In this document: piece by piece, positions 8,548-17,128 of the stretch
How the letters are laid out: each line of letters begins with the position of its first letter
Position numbering within the stretch: position 1 is the first letter of the stretch
NCBI GenBank assembly: GCA_947455455.1
Contig: CANGOE010000013.1
Coordinates: 1-47,593, forward strand
Length of the DNA stretch: 47,593 bases
From: Hyphomicrobiales bacterium
GTDB taxonomy: Bacteria > Pseudomonadota > Alphaproteobacteria > Rhizobiales > Beijerinckiaceae
Direction of reading: 5' to 3'
Made by a program: the position numbers and the translations under genes
The notes under the pieces: generated by a model
The model's input: only the letters and a program-made list of their open reading frames with translations
Told to the model about the DNA's origin: nothing
Database searches by the model: none

Positions 8548-9123
8548 TTACGGACATTCTTTCTTGATCCGGTCAAGAGCCTGCGGCAATCCGGTCAACG
8601 TATAGTGATCGGTCGTGGCATTGCCTTTGATGGAACTTGTTTTGACGGTCATTGTCTTGTTTTTCTTCATCAACTCGACCGCATTGGTGTCCTCGGCCGC
8701 ATTTTTGACCCATGCACTGGTGCCTTTGGTCGCAACGGTGAATTTGGAGGAACCGATGACCATTTCGCCAAGCGAATTGTCTTTGGTGGGGAAGCCGAGC
8801 ACGAAACTGATTTCATTGTGCACACCATCGGCAGGACGGGCCGAGATGAACAGGAAACCGTCATCGCGCTTGAGATCTTTCGGGAGCCGCTCTTTGGGCT
8901 TAGCCAGCACATAGCAGACCCGCCCCTTGCCGGAAGCGTCAGCGGCAAAGGCACCCCACTCCCCGAAGGTCCCGAGCAGGACAGGACCGGCAGGCTGGGC
9001 GGGCGCCGCGGCGGCCGGCTTTTCAGGCTTTTTCTGAGCGAATGCCAGCTGAGGCACCAAAACAGCACTGGACGCGAGCGCAAACACCGCCAGCACACCA
9101 GAGAATCTATTTTTTTCAATCAT
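8548..9123 (-). CDS. Invasion-associated locus B (IalB) family exported protein
   Basis: Predicted periplasmic protein of the IalB family (named from Bartonella; in free-living bacteria its role is unclear). Seen: a signal peptide (SGVLAVFALASSAVL, cleavage near AFA-QKK), a Pro/Ala-rich linker at about residues 26-46, then the conserved single domain starting at GTFGEWGAFAAD with VCYVLAKP and ISFVLGFP-like strands. It has two Cys, one in the domain and one three residues from the C-terminus, likely forming a disulfide. Length is 191 residues. The ATG at 9123 is chosen because it starts the signal peptide; the AAGG upstream is rather far. It is transcribed away from the sigma-factor gene. Confidence 0.85.
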   Translation of the reverse strand: MIEKNRFSGVLAVFALASSAVLVPQLAFAQKKPEKPAAAAPAQPAGPVLLGTFGEWGAFAADASGKGRVCYVLAKPKERLPKDLKRDDGFLFISARPADGVHNEISFVLGFPTKDNSLGEMVIGSSKFTVATKGTSAWVKNAAEDTNAVELMKKNKTMTVKTSSIKGNATTDHYTLTGLPQALDRIKKECP

Positions 9124-9439
9124 GGTCTGAAGTCTATCCTTAGAGTGCCACCACACATCCACGTTATGTGAACCTATTCTATGACGACCAATGGTTAATG
9201 AAGCGCAAAAATGGCAAAATTGCTGTCGAACCCGCATTCAATAAACTGTAGGCCAGCACGCGCGGCACCATGTTCAAGGGTTATTGTATCACCTTCATGT
9301 TTCATGGCACAGTAGGGGTCAGGGAAATATCTGTTTGCCCGACCACCCGATCTGCACGGTTCCGGCACGGCAGATTATCGCCCAAAACCCTAGCCAGACA
9401 GGCCAATCGGCCCGCATCAGCCCATCAGGAAGTCCTCGT
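9124..9439. other. 316-base intergenic region between divergent ialB-like and sigma genes
   Basis: No convincing reading frame: the open frames here carry codons unlike the neighbours. It must hold the divergent promoters, but I see no clear -35/-10 pair and no copy of the TGATCC-type box described for group-11 ECF sigma promoters. The only firm element is AGGAAG at 9427-9432, the ribosome-binding site of the sigma gene. Confidence 0.6.
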
Positions 9440-9997
9440 TTGCCCTCGCCTCCCGATTTCAACAGCCTTGTAGCCGCGCTTGTCGAGCACCGTGATCGTG
9501 CGGCATTTGCCGAGCTGTTCGACTATTTCGTGCCGCGTTTGCAATCGCATCTGATTCGTTTGGGCACCGATGCCGCGCAAGCCGAGGAAATCACGCAGGA
9601 TGTGATGGTGACCCTGTGGCACAAGGCGCATCTGTTTGATTCGCAGAAATCCGCCTTGGGCACATGGCTGTTCCGCATCGCCCGCAACCGCCGCATCGAT
9701 CGTTTGCGCCGCAACCGCATCGATTTTGTCGATCCCGCCGATGGCTTTGACGATATTGTCGCCGATACGCCCGATGCCGATGCGATGATCGATCTGGGCA
9801 AGCAGGAGGACAAGATCAGGTTGGCGCTGGCCGATTTGCCCGAAGAACAGCTGTCGCTGGTCCGGCTGGCGTTTTTTGACGGGCTGTCGCACAGCGAAAT
9901 CGCCGAAAAGACCGGCCTGCCGCTCGGCACCGTCAAATCGCGGATCAGGCTGGCCTTTACCCGCTTGCGACGCGGCATGGAAGAACGCGCAAACTAA
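9440..9997 (+). CDS. ECF-type RNA polymerase sigma factor
   Basis: Extracytoplasmic-function sigma factor that directs RNA polymerase to a stress regulon. Seen: region 2 (AAFAELFDYFVPRL, EEITQDVMVTLW, GTWLFRIARNRRIDRLRR) and region 4 (LPEEQLSLVRLAFFDGLSHSE, GLPLGTVKSRIRLA). Overall it most resembles the RpoE/ECF11 group. The start is taken as TTG at 9440, because AGGAAG lies 7 bases before it and no ATG fits; longer extensions of the frame do not look coding. Length is 185 residues. ECF11 genes are usually followed directly by a ChrR-type zinc anti-sigma gene. Here the next gene is an SDR 86 bases on, so no anti-sigma is seen. Confidence 0.92.
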   Translation: MPSPPDFNSLVAALVEHRDRAAFAELFDYFVPRLQSHLIRLGTDAAQAEEITQDVMVTLWHKAHLFDSQKSALGTWLFRIARNRRIDRLRRNRIDFVDPADGFDDIVADTPDADAMIDLGKQEDKIRLALADLPEEQLSLVRLAFFDGLSHSEIAEKTGLPLGTVKSRIRLAFTRLRRGMEERAN

Positions 9998-10083
9998 TCC
10001 CCTCCCGCCCAAAGGCTAGCTGGTGACACCCCGCTTTTGTCTGTAGCTTTCAGGCAAAGACCATTCGAGGGGAGAGAAACCAC

Positions 10084-10866
10084 ATGCAACTCAACGACCA
10101 ACTCTCCGCCATTGTCACCGGCGGGGCATCGGGCCTTGGACAGGCCACCATCCGGATGTTGCGCAAGGCCGGTGTCAAAACCGCCTCTTTCGATATGGAC
10201 CTCAAAGGGGCCGACATTGCCGCCGGATTGGGCGCGCTGTTTTGCGCGGTCGATGTCACCAACGAGGCGTCGGTGATCGACGGGATCGCCAAGGCGCGTG
10301 CGGCCCATGGCACCGAGCGGATTGTGATCAATTGCGCGGGCATTGCGCCGGGCAAGCGGCTGGTCAGCAGAAAACGCGATACCGGGGAATGGCTGGCCCA
10401 TGATCTGGCTTTGTTCAACAAGGTCATCGCCGTCAATCTCACCGGCACTTTTACCATGATCGCCCAATCGGCGGTGGCGATGGCGCAACTCGATCCGGTC
10501 ACGCCGGATGGCGGGCGCGGAGTGATCATCTGCACCGCCTCGGTCGCCGCCGAAGACGGACAGATCGGCCAGACAGCCTATTCGGCTTCCAAAGGCGGCA
10601 TTGTCGGAATGACCCTGCCGATGGCGCGTGATCTGGCAGGCTACGGCATCCGCGTGATGAGCATCATGCCCGGCCTGTTTGAAACACCGATGATGGCGGC
10701 GGTGCCCGATGATTTCCGCCATGCGCTGGAAGCCAGCATTCCTTTCCCCTCGCGCCTCGGCAAGCCGGATGAATATGCACAGTTGGCGCGTTCGATCATC
10801 GAGAACGACATGCTCAACGGCACAGCCATCAGGCTGGATGGCGCTTTGCGGATGCAACCAAAATAA
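10084..10866 (+). CDS. Short-chain dehydrogenase, 3-hydroxyacyl-CoA dehydrogenase type-2-like
   Basis: NAD-dependent classical SDR. Seen: TGGASGLG at 12-19 for cofactor binding, a D at the end of strand 2 (FDMD) favouring NAD, NCAG at 83-86, and the catalytic Asn118, Ser153, Tyr166 and Lys170 (YSASK). The C-terminal part (MPGLFETPMM, SIPFPSRLG) resembles 17-beta-HSD10/3-hydroxyacyl-CoA dehydrogenase type 2, which acts in short-chain or branched acyl-CoA oxidation. Length is 260 residues. A strong site (AGGGGAGAG) precedes the ATG. It follows the sigma factor on the same strand and is convergent with phhB. The acyl-CoA substrate is an inference from similarity. Confidence 0.9.
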   Translation: MQLNDQLSAIVTGGASGLGQATIRMLRKAGVKTASFDMDLKGADIAAGLGALFCAVDVTNEASVIDGIAKARAAHGTERIVINCAGIAPGKRLVSRKRDTGEWLAHDLALFNKVIAVNLTGTFTMIAQSAVAMAQLDPVTPDGGRGVIICTASVAAEDGQIGQTAYSASKGGIVGMTLPMARDLAGYGIRVMSIMPGLFETPMMAAVPDDFRHALEASIPFPSRLGKPDEYAQLARSIIENDMLNGTAIRLDGALRMQPK

Positions 10867-10871
10867 GCCGG

Positions 10872-11150
10872 TCAGGCCAGCAGGTTCTCGATGGCTTGGG
10901 CCAGCGCGGCATCCTTCTGCGACAGCCCGCCCGCATCATGGGTCGTCAGCGTGATCTCGATGTGGCGGTAGCAGTTGAACCATTCGGGATGGTGGTTCAT
11001 CTGCTCGGCGAGCATGGCCACCCGCGTCATGAAGGCAAAGGCCTCGCTGAAATCGGCAAATTCGAGTTTACGCATAATCGCATCACGCCCTTCAACAGGG
11101 GTCCAGAGCGGCAAGGCCTGCGCTAAGGCCTTGCGTTCGGTTTCAGTCAT
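10872..11150 (-). CDS. phhB: Pterin-4a-carbinolamine dehydratase
   Basis: Dehydrates 4a-hydroxytetrahydrobiopterin to recycle the pterin cofactor of aromatic amino acid hydroxylases. Seen: the family core [15 protein letters not shown], the metal-free active-site motif NHHPEW, and [14 protein letters not shown] near the end. Length is about 92 residues, typical. The start at 11150 overlaps the end of thpR by 8 bases, so translation is probably coupled; an ATG four codons earlier (11162) has a better GGGGA site and is an alternative. No phenylalanine hydroxylase gene is in the window. Confidence 0.93.
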   Translation of the reverse strand: MTETERKALAQALPLWTPVEGRDAIMRKLEFADFSEAFAFMTRVAMLAEQMNHHPEWFNCYRHIEITLTTHDAGGLSQKDAALAQAIENLLA

Positions 11151-11703
11151 CAAACGCGTCATCGGTTTCAATCCCCAGCGGGTAATCCGCTTCCACAATA
11201 TAGGGCCCGCCGCCCACCGAGTCCCGCGAAGAAAACATCACATAGCGGTTGGCCGTAAACGCCAGTTTCGGCAGGGGTCCGATGGCCGAAATAAAGCCGG
11301 CAAGCTGGAAGGCCGAGACATCGCGCAAGCGGGCCAGAGTGATGTGGGGGGCATATTTTCGGGTTTCAGGCGGCAGGCCGAGCCGGCGCACCAGCCGTTC
11401 CTGTTCGGCCTGCATCTCCAGCAAATCGGGGGTGGATTCGATTTCGGCCACGAGAGCACGCGGACGTTCACCGCCAAAAATACGCAAGCCTGTTACCGTC
11501 AACCGCACCGGCGGCTTGTCGATCAAGGCCAGCATGGCATCGATATCGCGGGCGGTTGCCCCGTCGATATCACCGAAAAACCGCAAGGTGACATGATAAT
11601 GGTCGGGAGTGATCCAGCGCGCGCCGGACAGGCCACCCCGCACCGCCGCGAGTGGGTCGGCAATCCCGGGTGGCACTTCAAAGCCGGTAAACAAACGGGG
11701 CAT
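11143..11703 (-). CDS. thpR: RNA 2',3'-cyclic phosphodiesterase
   Basis: 2H phosphoesterase (LigT/ThpR) that hydrolyses RNA 2',3'-cyclic phosphate ends. Seen: the two HxT motifs, His37-Thr39 (HVTLRF) and His120-Thr122 (HITLAR), at the usual spacing. Length is 186 residues, normal. The ATG at 11703 is chosen because GGAGG lies 5-6 bases upstream; that site is buried in a strong hairpin (separate entry). It is first of a coupled pair with phhB. It lies 84 bases after the aldo/keto reductase gene, from which a terminator-like hairpin separates it. Confidence 0.93.
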   Translation of the reverse strand: MPRLFTGFEVPPGIADPLAAVRGGLSGARWITPDHYHVTLRFFGDIDGATARDIDAMLALIDKPPVRLTVTGLRIFGGERPRALVAEIESTPDLLEMQAEQERLVRRLGLPPETRKYAPHITLARLRDVSAFQLAGFISAIGPLPKLAFTANRYVMFSSRDSVGGGPYIVEADYPLGIETDDAFDD

Positions 11704-11709
11704 GGCCAC

Positions 11710-11756
11710 CTCCCCTTCCCTCATTGCGCTCACAGGCGCACAGAATGGAAGGGGAG
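11710..11756 (-). promoter_or_regulatory. RNA hairpin that buries the thpR ribosome-binding site
   Basis: Read on the minus strand, CTCCCCTTCC (11756-11747) pairs perfectly with GGAAGGGGAG (11719-11710). Inside, a second 5-bp stem TGCGC/GCGCA closes a 6-base loop, with near-symmetric internal loops of 6 and 5 bases. The 3' arm contains the Shine-Dalgarno bases, and the start codon follows 6 bases after the stem. There is no T-run after it, so it is not a terminator. It could be an RNA thermometer or a protein- or RNA-controlled switch; that part is inference. Confidence 0.55.
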
Positions 11757-11778
11757 AGGCTGATTCTCAACCGGAAGG

Positions 11779-11801
11779 AAAACCCGCTTATGGTGCGGGG
11801 T
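11779..11801 (-). terminator. Terminator-like hairpin at the end of the aldo/keto reductase gene
   Basis: On the minus strand CCCGC pairs with GCGGG around ACCATAA and is followed by TTTT. The stem includes the reductase stop codon. It is short but well placed to separate that gene from thpR-phhB. Confidence 0.5.
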
Positions 11802-12837
11802 TCATATGCACCTGGTGGATCGCATCGATCTTGGCTTCCAGCTCGGGGGTAATCGTCACATTGACCGAGTCGATGCAGGTCTTGAGCTGTTCCATGGTCG
11901 TTGCGCCGATGATGTTGGAGGTCACGAATGACCGCGAGGTCACAAAGGCCAGCGCCATCTGCGTCAGCGACAGGCCGTTTTCATGCGCCAGATCCCAATA
12001 GGCCTCGATCGCCTCGTCGGAGCCGGGCTTCTCATAGCGTTGCAAACGGTTGAACAGGGTCTTGCGCGAATTGGGTGGCAAAGCGCCCAACCGGTATTTG
12101 CCGGTCAGATAGCCTTGGGCCAGCGGCGAATAGGCCAGCAGACCGCAATCCTCGCGCAAGGAGATTTCGGCCAATGCGGTTTCATAGGTGCGGTTGATCA
12201 GCGAATAGGCATTCTGGATCGATGCCATGCGCGGCAGGCCAAGCTGTTCCGAGGTTGTCAGAAACTTCATCGTGCCCCATGCGCTTTCGTTGGACAGGCC
12301 GACATGGCGCACTTTGCCCGCTTTGACGAAACCGTTCAGCACGTCGAGAACGCTCTCGAAGCTATGGAAGTCACCCTTCATTTCATCGGCTTTGAAATGG
12401 GTCGGGTTCGAGCCCCAAGGCATGGGACGGTCGGGCCAATGCAACTGGTAGAGATCGATATAATCGGTCCGCAGGCGGCGCAGACTGCCTTCCAGCGCCT
12501 CGGTCATCTGGGCCTTGCTGAGTTCTGCCGGACCCTTTGGATCACGGAACCAGTCCATCGGCGTGCGGCCCACAACCTTGGTGGCCAGCACCACTTTGTC
12601 GCGGTTTTTATGGGCGGCGAACCAGCTGCCGATGATCTTTTCTGTCCGGCCGACTGTTTCGGCCTTGGGCGGAACGGGGTAGAGCTCTGCCGTATCGAAG
12701 AAATTGATGCCGCGCTCCAGCGCGTAATCCATCTGTTCATGGCCTTCTGTCTCGGTATTCTGTTCACCCATATTCATGGTGCCGAGACAAATACTGCTTA
12801 CCTTCAGGCCGGTGCGGCCAAGGGTCCGAAATTCCAT
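11788..12837 (-). CDS. tas: Aldo/keto reductase, Tas-like
   Basis: NADPH-dependent aldo/keto reductase closely resembling E. coli Tas. Seen: the catalytic tetrad Asp48, Tyr53, Lys87 and His133 (FFDTAELYP, ATKVVG, YQLHWPDRP), and the Tas-specific blocks LYPVPPKAET, VGLSNESAWG, IQNAYSLINR and IGATTMEQLK. The protein ends HQVHMNPAP, matching the Tas ending. Length is 349 residues against 346. It stands alone between a TesA-type esterase gene and thpR, all on the minus strand. Tas complements a prephenate dehydrogenase defect in E. coli, but its natural substrate is not settled. A TTGCCAT/ATGGCAA dyad sits upstream at 12885-12905. Confidence 0.92.
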   Translation of the reverse strand: MEFRTLGRTGLKVSSICLGTMNMGEQNTETEGHEQMDYALERGINFFDTAELYPVPPKAETVGRTEKIIGSWFAAHKNRDKVVLATKVVGRTPMDWFRDPKGPAELSKAQMTEALEGSLRRLRTDYIDLYQLHWPDRPMPWGSNPTHFKADEMKGDFHSFESVLDVLNGFVKAGKVRHVGLSNESAWGTMKFLTTSEQLGLPRMASIQNAYSLINRTYETALAEISLREDCGLLAYSPLAQGYLTGKYRLGALPPNSRKTLFNRLQRYEKPGSDEAIEAYWDLAHENGLSLTQMALAFVTSRSFVTSNIIGATTMEQLKTCIDSVNVTITPELEAKIDAIHQVHMNPAP

Positions 12838-12917
12838 AATAGAAGCACTCCGCGCATACAGGGATCAGGAAAGGGCAACACCGATTGCCATAATTTCCAT
12901 GGCAAAACCAGTGCTAA

Positions 12918-13589
12918 TCACGGCTTGGCAGGCAGCTTGCGCAAAAAGGCTTCGACATGCGGCAAGGTCAGACGCACCATCTCGCGCACGCCGGTCGCGC
13001 TGGGATGGATGCCGTCGGCCAGCATCATCTCGCGATTGCCGATCAGGCCTTCGAGAAAAAACGGATAGAGCGGCACCTGATAGACCAGCGAGAGATCGGG
13101 ATAGATCGCGTTGAATTGTTTGGCGTAATCTGGACCGGCATTCGACCAGGCAGGAATGCCGAACAGCATCACCGGAATGTGGCGCTCTTTGAGTCTCAAA
13201 ATCATCTTGGTCAGGTTGGCGCGCGGAATTTCGGGGTCGACACCACGCATCATGTCGTTGGCTCCCAATTCCAGCAGGACCGCATCCGTGCCGTCCGGCA
13301 CGGAGAAATCGAGCCGTGCCAGACCGCCCGTGGTCGTATCACCCGACACTCCCGCATTGGCAATTGTGACCTGAAGCCCGCGGGCCACCAGCGCCTTTTG
13401 CAAAACATCGGGGTAGGCTTCGCCATTGGCGAGCTGATAACCGGCGGTGAGACTGTCGCCGAGCGCGACGATTTTAAGGGGTTTGGTTTGCGCCATGGCA
13501 GGAGCTCCCATCCCGAAAGTGGCGGCGAACAGCCCTAAAAAAGCCATGTTGAACATCAGTGTAAGGCGTGGCAGGTGGAACGACAGCAT
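12918..13589 (-). CDS. tesA: Secreted GDSL esterase (TesA/arylesterase family)
   Basis: Periplasmic SGNH-fold esterase/lysophospholipase of the TesA type. Seen: a signal peptide (MFNMAFLGLFAATFGMGAP, cleavage near AMA-QTK), block I GDSLTAGYQL with the nucleophile Ser, block II Gly (NAGVSGDTT), block III GAND, and block V DGIHPSATG with Asp and His. Length is 223 residues with the start at 13589; an ATG at 13556 is also possible. It is divergent from ybbA-ybbP, the same arrangement as tesA-ybbA-ybbP in E. coli. Confidence 0.93.
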   Translation of the reverse strand: MLSFHLPRLTLMFNMAFLGLFAATFGMGAPAMAQTKPLKIVALGDSLTAGYQLANGEAYPDVLQKALVARGLQVTIANAGVSGDTTTGGLARLDFSVPDGTDAVLLELGANDMMRGVDPEIPRANLTKMILRLKERHIPVMLFGIPAWSNAGPDYAKQFNAIYPDLSLVYQVPLYPFFLEGLIGNREMMLADGIHPSATGVREMVRLTLPHVEAFLRKLPAKP

Positions 13590-13773
13590 CGGAAGAACCT
13601 TGTGGGTGAATTCGGTTTGGATGATCCGGTCTTTGATCACTTTGCGTAGAGATAGCACAGGACGCAACACAACTGACAGGCTATGGAGAACAATCGGCGT
13701 GCCGGTTGGAAAAAGCCCGTTCAACAGCTCGCAGATTTTTACTGGTATCATTTTATTGGATTGAGGCAGGTGA

Positions 13774-14466
13774 ATGGTCAAGGCAATTTCTTTACGCAAT
13801 GTCGATTTAAGTCTTGGTCGGGGCGCGGGCCGTGTCCATATTCTCAAAACCATCTCGCTGGATGTGATGCAGGGCGAGGCGCTCGGCCTTGTCGGCCCCT
13901 CGGGTTCGGGCAAATCCACCTTGCTGATGTGCATGGCGGGGCTTGAACAGCCCGATGGAGGCGAAATCATCATCCGTGATCAGGATCTGACACGGATGAG
14001 CGAGGACCAGCTGGCCCGTTTCAGGGGCAAGCATATCGGCGTGGTGTTTCAATCCTTCCATCTGATTCCGACCATGACAGCACTGGAAAATGTCTCGGTG
14101 CCGCTGGAACTGGCGGGCGAAGCGGAGGCCGCCAACAGGGCCGCCGCGGCCCTTGCACGGGTGGGATTGGCGCACCGCCTCAGCCATTATCCGGCGGAAA
14201 TGTCGGGCGGGGAACAGCAACGCGTGGCTTTGGCCCGCGCCATTGTCGCCAATCCGGCAATATTGGTGGCCGACGAGCCGACCGGCAATCTCGATGAGGC
14301 CACCGGTGCCGATATCGTCGAATTGTTATTCGAGCTTCAGCGCGAGCACGGCACCACTTTGGTGCTGGTGACCCATGATCTCGGATTGGCGGCGCGGTGC
14401 GACCGTACGGTGCGTTTGCGGTCGGGCCAGATCGAACATGATTCCCTAGCCTCCGTGGCCGTCTGA
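13774..14466 (+). CDS. ybbA: ABC transporter ATP-binding protein YbbA
   Basis: ATPase subunit of a MacB/LolD-like ABC system working with the FtsX-type permease encoded next. Seen: Walker [11 protein letters not shown]-loop FQSFHL, signature [11 protein letters not shown], Walker B ILVADEP, D-loop GNLDE, and H-switch VTHD. Length is 230 residues, as expected for YbbA. Only one base separates it from ybbP. Synteny with the divergent tesA suggests a role in envelope lipid or lipoprotein export; the natural cargo of YbbAP is unproven. Confidence 0.94.
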   Translation: MVKAISLRNVDLSLGRGAGRVHILKTISLDVMQGEALGLVGPSGSGKSTLLMCMAGLEQPDGGEIIIRDQDLTRMSEDQLARFRGKHIGVVFQSFHLIPTMTALENVSVPLELAGEAEAANRAAAALARVGLAHRLSHYPAEMSGGEQQRVALARAIVANPAILVADEPTGNLDEATGADIVELLFELQREHGTTLVLVTHDLGLAARCDRTVRLRSGQIEHDSLASVAV

Positions 14467-14467
14467 C

Positions 14468-17023
14468 ATGCCGATGTTTATATCCCTTTCAAAGCCGGCA
14501 ACCCTGATCCGTCTGGCCTCGCGCAATTTGCGCGGGGGTTTTACAGGCTTTCGCATTTTTATCAGCTGCATCGCCTTGGGCGTGGCGGCCATTACCGGCA
14601 TCGGCTCGCTGGCGCAATCCCTCAGTGACGGCTTGGCCACCCATGGCAGACGGATTCTGGGGGGTGACCTCTCGATCAGCCGGATGCAACGGCCCGCCAG
14701 CGATCAGGAACTGGCTTTCTTCAACCAGCAAGGTGCGGTCACGCATCTGTTGAGCCTGCGGGCGATGGTGCGGGCGGGAGAACAGGCGGCAGGCCTTGCC
14801 GAAATCAAAGCGGTGGATGCCACCTATCCGGCAATTGGCGAAGTCGTGCTTGATCCCCCCTTGGCCTTGCCGCAAGCCTTGGCTTTGACGAATGGACTTT
14901 ATGGCGCGGTGGCCGATCCTGCTCTGTTTGCCCGACTGAATGTCAAAGTCGGCGACAGGGTCCAGATCGGGGAATCGTGGATCGAACTGCGCGCCGTGTT
15001 GCAGACCGAGCCGGACAAGCTGGCCGGTGGCCTCAGCCTTGGTCCGCGTCTGTTGATGCGACAGGAGGCCTTGCAGGCGGTCGGCCTGATCCGCGCCGAT
15101 GCGCTGATCCGTCACTCATGGCGGATCAGTCTCACTGACCGATCCGATGCCGCGCTGGACCAGTTGGGCACGGCCATTGCGAAGCAGTTTCCCGATGCCG
15201 GTTTTGAAATCCGCAACCGCCGCAATGCCGCACCGCAATTCACCCGCAATCTGGAGCGCTTTACACAATTTCTCACTCTGGTGGGTCTGACCGCTTTGAT
15301 TGTCGGCGGTATCGGGGTTGCCAATGCCACTGCCGCCTTTGTCGAACGCCGCCGCGAATCCATGGCGGTGATGAAAGCCGTCGGTGCCTCGGGCGCAACG
15401 GTGTTTTCGCTCGCCTTGATCGAGGTGATGGGCATGGGACTGGTCGGCACGCTGATCGGGCTTGCCATCGGCGCGGCCCTGCCCTTTGCCATTGCCGCTT
15501 TTGCCATTCAATATCTGCCCGTGCCGCTGGAACCGCATGTCTATCCCGAACTGGCGGCTTTAGGCATTGTCTATGGTTTGCTGGCGGTGTTGGCTTTCTC
15601 GCTCTGGCCTCTGGGCCGGGCGCATGATGTCTCGGTTTCGGCGCTGTTTCGTGACGAGGTGGCACCGGCTTGGCGCTGGCCGCGCCGCCGTTACATGGCG
15701 GCGACCGGGCTGGCCGTTTTGGGCCTGGCACTGGTAGCGGTGCTGTTTGCCTATGATCGCAAAATCGCCATCTGGTCGGTGGTGGCCACCAGCGCGATTT
15801 TTGTGGTTTTGCGGGGCATGGGGCTGGCTTTGGCTTTGCTGGCCAAACATCTGCCGCTGGCCAAAAATACCGAATGGCGGCTGGCTTTGGCCAATATCCA
15901 CCGTCCCGGCTCGCTGGCGCCCACTCTTGTGCTGTCGATCGGGCTGGGCGTGACGCTTCTGGTCACCATTGCCAGCATCGATGACACCTTGCGCCAGCAA
16001 TTGCGCCAATCCTTGCCTGAAAAAGCCCCGAGCTTTTTCTTTGTCGATGTGCCGCGCGATGATCTCGAACCCTTCAACCGGTTCATCACCGAACTGGCCC
16101 CCAACGGCAAAATGCTGACGGTTCCGATGATGCGGGGACGGATTACCGCACTCAATGAGACCCGTGCCGAAAACATCAAGGCGCGTGACGATATCGCATG
16201 GGTTCTGGAGGGTGATCGCGGCATCACCTATTCAGCCACCCCGCCCGAAGGATCGGTGGTGGTCGAAGGAGAATGGTGGCCCAAGGATTATACAGGCCCG
16301 CCTTTGTTGTCGTTCGACAGCGAAGCCGCCAAAGGCTTGGGGCTCAAAATCGGCGACCGGATCACCGTGAACGTGCTGGGACGGCTGATCGAAGCCCGGA
16401 TTGCCAATGTCCGGCGGATCGAATGGCAATCACTCGGCATCAATTTTGTCATGGTGTTCTCGCCCAACAGTTTTGCAGGCGCGCCCTACAACACACTGGC
16501 CACACTGACCAACCCGCCCGAAGCCACAGCGGTGGACGAGGCAAGGCTTCTGGCCAAAGTGGCCAGCCGGTTTCCGGGTGTCACCTCGGTCAGGGTCAAG
16601 GATGCGCTGGAAGCGATTGACGAACTGGTCGGCAAGCTGATTGCCGCCATTCGCGGGGCCAGCCTTGTCACTTTGTTCTCGGCCATCCTCGTGCTGGCCG
16701 GCGCTTTGGGAGCGGGCCAGCAGGCGCGAATCTATGATGCCGTGATCCTGAAAACGCTGGGAGCCACCCGCGCCATGCTGATCCGCGCCTATGTGATCGA
16801 ATATGCGATGATTGCCGTTTTTTCTGCGCTGTTCGGGCTGGTTGCCGGGGATATTCTGGCGCAAACGATCATCACCAAGCTGATGAAACTGAGCTATCAC
16901 GGCCTGACCCAACAGGCCTATAGCGTGGCGTTTTTAGGGGTGATCGGCACAATCGGCTTGGGACTGATCGGCACTTGGCGGGTTCTGGGGCAAAAACCGG
17001 CCCGACATCTTCATTCTTTATGA
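14468..17023 (+). CDS. ybbP: FtsX-like ABC permease YbbP
   Basis: Large inner-membrane permease of the MacB/FtsX class, partner of YbbA. Seen: an N-terminal helix (FRIFISCIALGVAAITG), a periplasmic domain at about residues 50-260, a first FtsX block of membrane helices at about 265-430, further helices to about 510, a second periplasmic domain, and a C-terminal FtsX block at about 725-851. This ten-helix, two-FtsX-domain layout and the 851-residue length fit YbbP (804 in E. coli). It is the last gene of the pair; the next gene lies 105 bases further. Confidence 0.92.
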   Translation: MPMFISLSKPATLIRLASRNLRGGFTGFRIFISCIALGVAAITGIGSLAQSLSDGLATHGRRILGGDLSISRMQRPASDQELAFFNQQGAVTHLLSLRAMVRAGEQAAGLAEIKAVDATYPAIGEVVLDPPLALPQALALTNGLYGAVADPALFARLNVKVGDRVQIGESWIELRAVLQTEPDKLAGGLSLGPRLLMRQEALQAVGLIRADALIRHSWRISLTDRSDAALDQLGTAIAKQFPDAGFEIRNRRNAAPQFTRNLERFTQFLTLVGLTALIVGGIGVANATAAFVERRRESMAVMKAVGASGATVFSLALIEVMGMGLVGTLIGLAIGAALPFAIAAFAIQYLPVPLEPHVYPELAALGIVYGLLAVLAFSLWPLGRAHDVSVSALFRDEVAPAWRWPRRRYMAATGLAVLGLALVAVLFAYDRKIAIWSVVATSAIFVVLRGMGLALALLAKHLPLAKNTEWRLALANIHRPGSLAPTLVLSIGLGVTLLVTIASIDDTLRQQLRQSLPEKAPSFFFVDVPRDDLEPFNRFITELAPNGKMLTVPMMRGRITALNETRAENIKARDDIAWVLEGDRGITYSATPPEGSVVVEGEWWPKDYTGPPLLSFDSEAAKGLGLKIGDRITVNVLGRLIEARIANVRRIEWQSLGINFVMVFSPNSFAGAPYNTLATLTNPPEATAVDEARLLAKVASRFPGVTSVRVKDALEAIDELVGKLIAAIRGASLVTLFSAILVLAGALGAGQQARIYDAVILKTLGATRAMLIRAYVIEYAMIAVFSALFGLVAGDILAQTIITKLMKLSYHGLTQQAYSVAFLGVIGTIGLGLIGTWRVLGQKPARHLHSL

Positions 17024-17128
17024 GAAACGGACCAAACAAAGTGTTTGACCACTTGTAATTTGGTCACAATCTCCTCATATTTTCCATAAGCCGCCATCAA
17101 GGCGGGAGGGGAACTAAAGGATAAATCG

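Noticed and set aside
12885-12905. TTGCCAT/ATGGCAA inverted repeat between tesA and tas as a terminator
   Set aside because: No T-run follows on either strand; it may be an operator, but nothing more supports that.
17045-17073. TTGACC as -35 of the BI-1 family gene
   Set aside because: At 17 bases downstream the sequence is AATCTC, a poor -10, so no promoter call is made.
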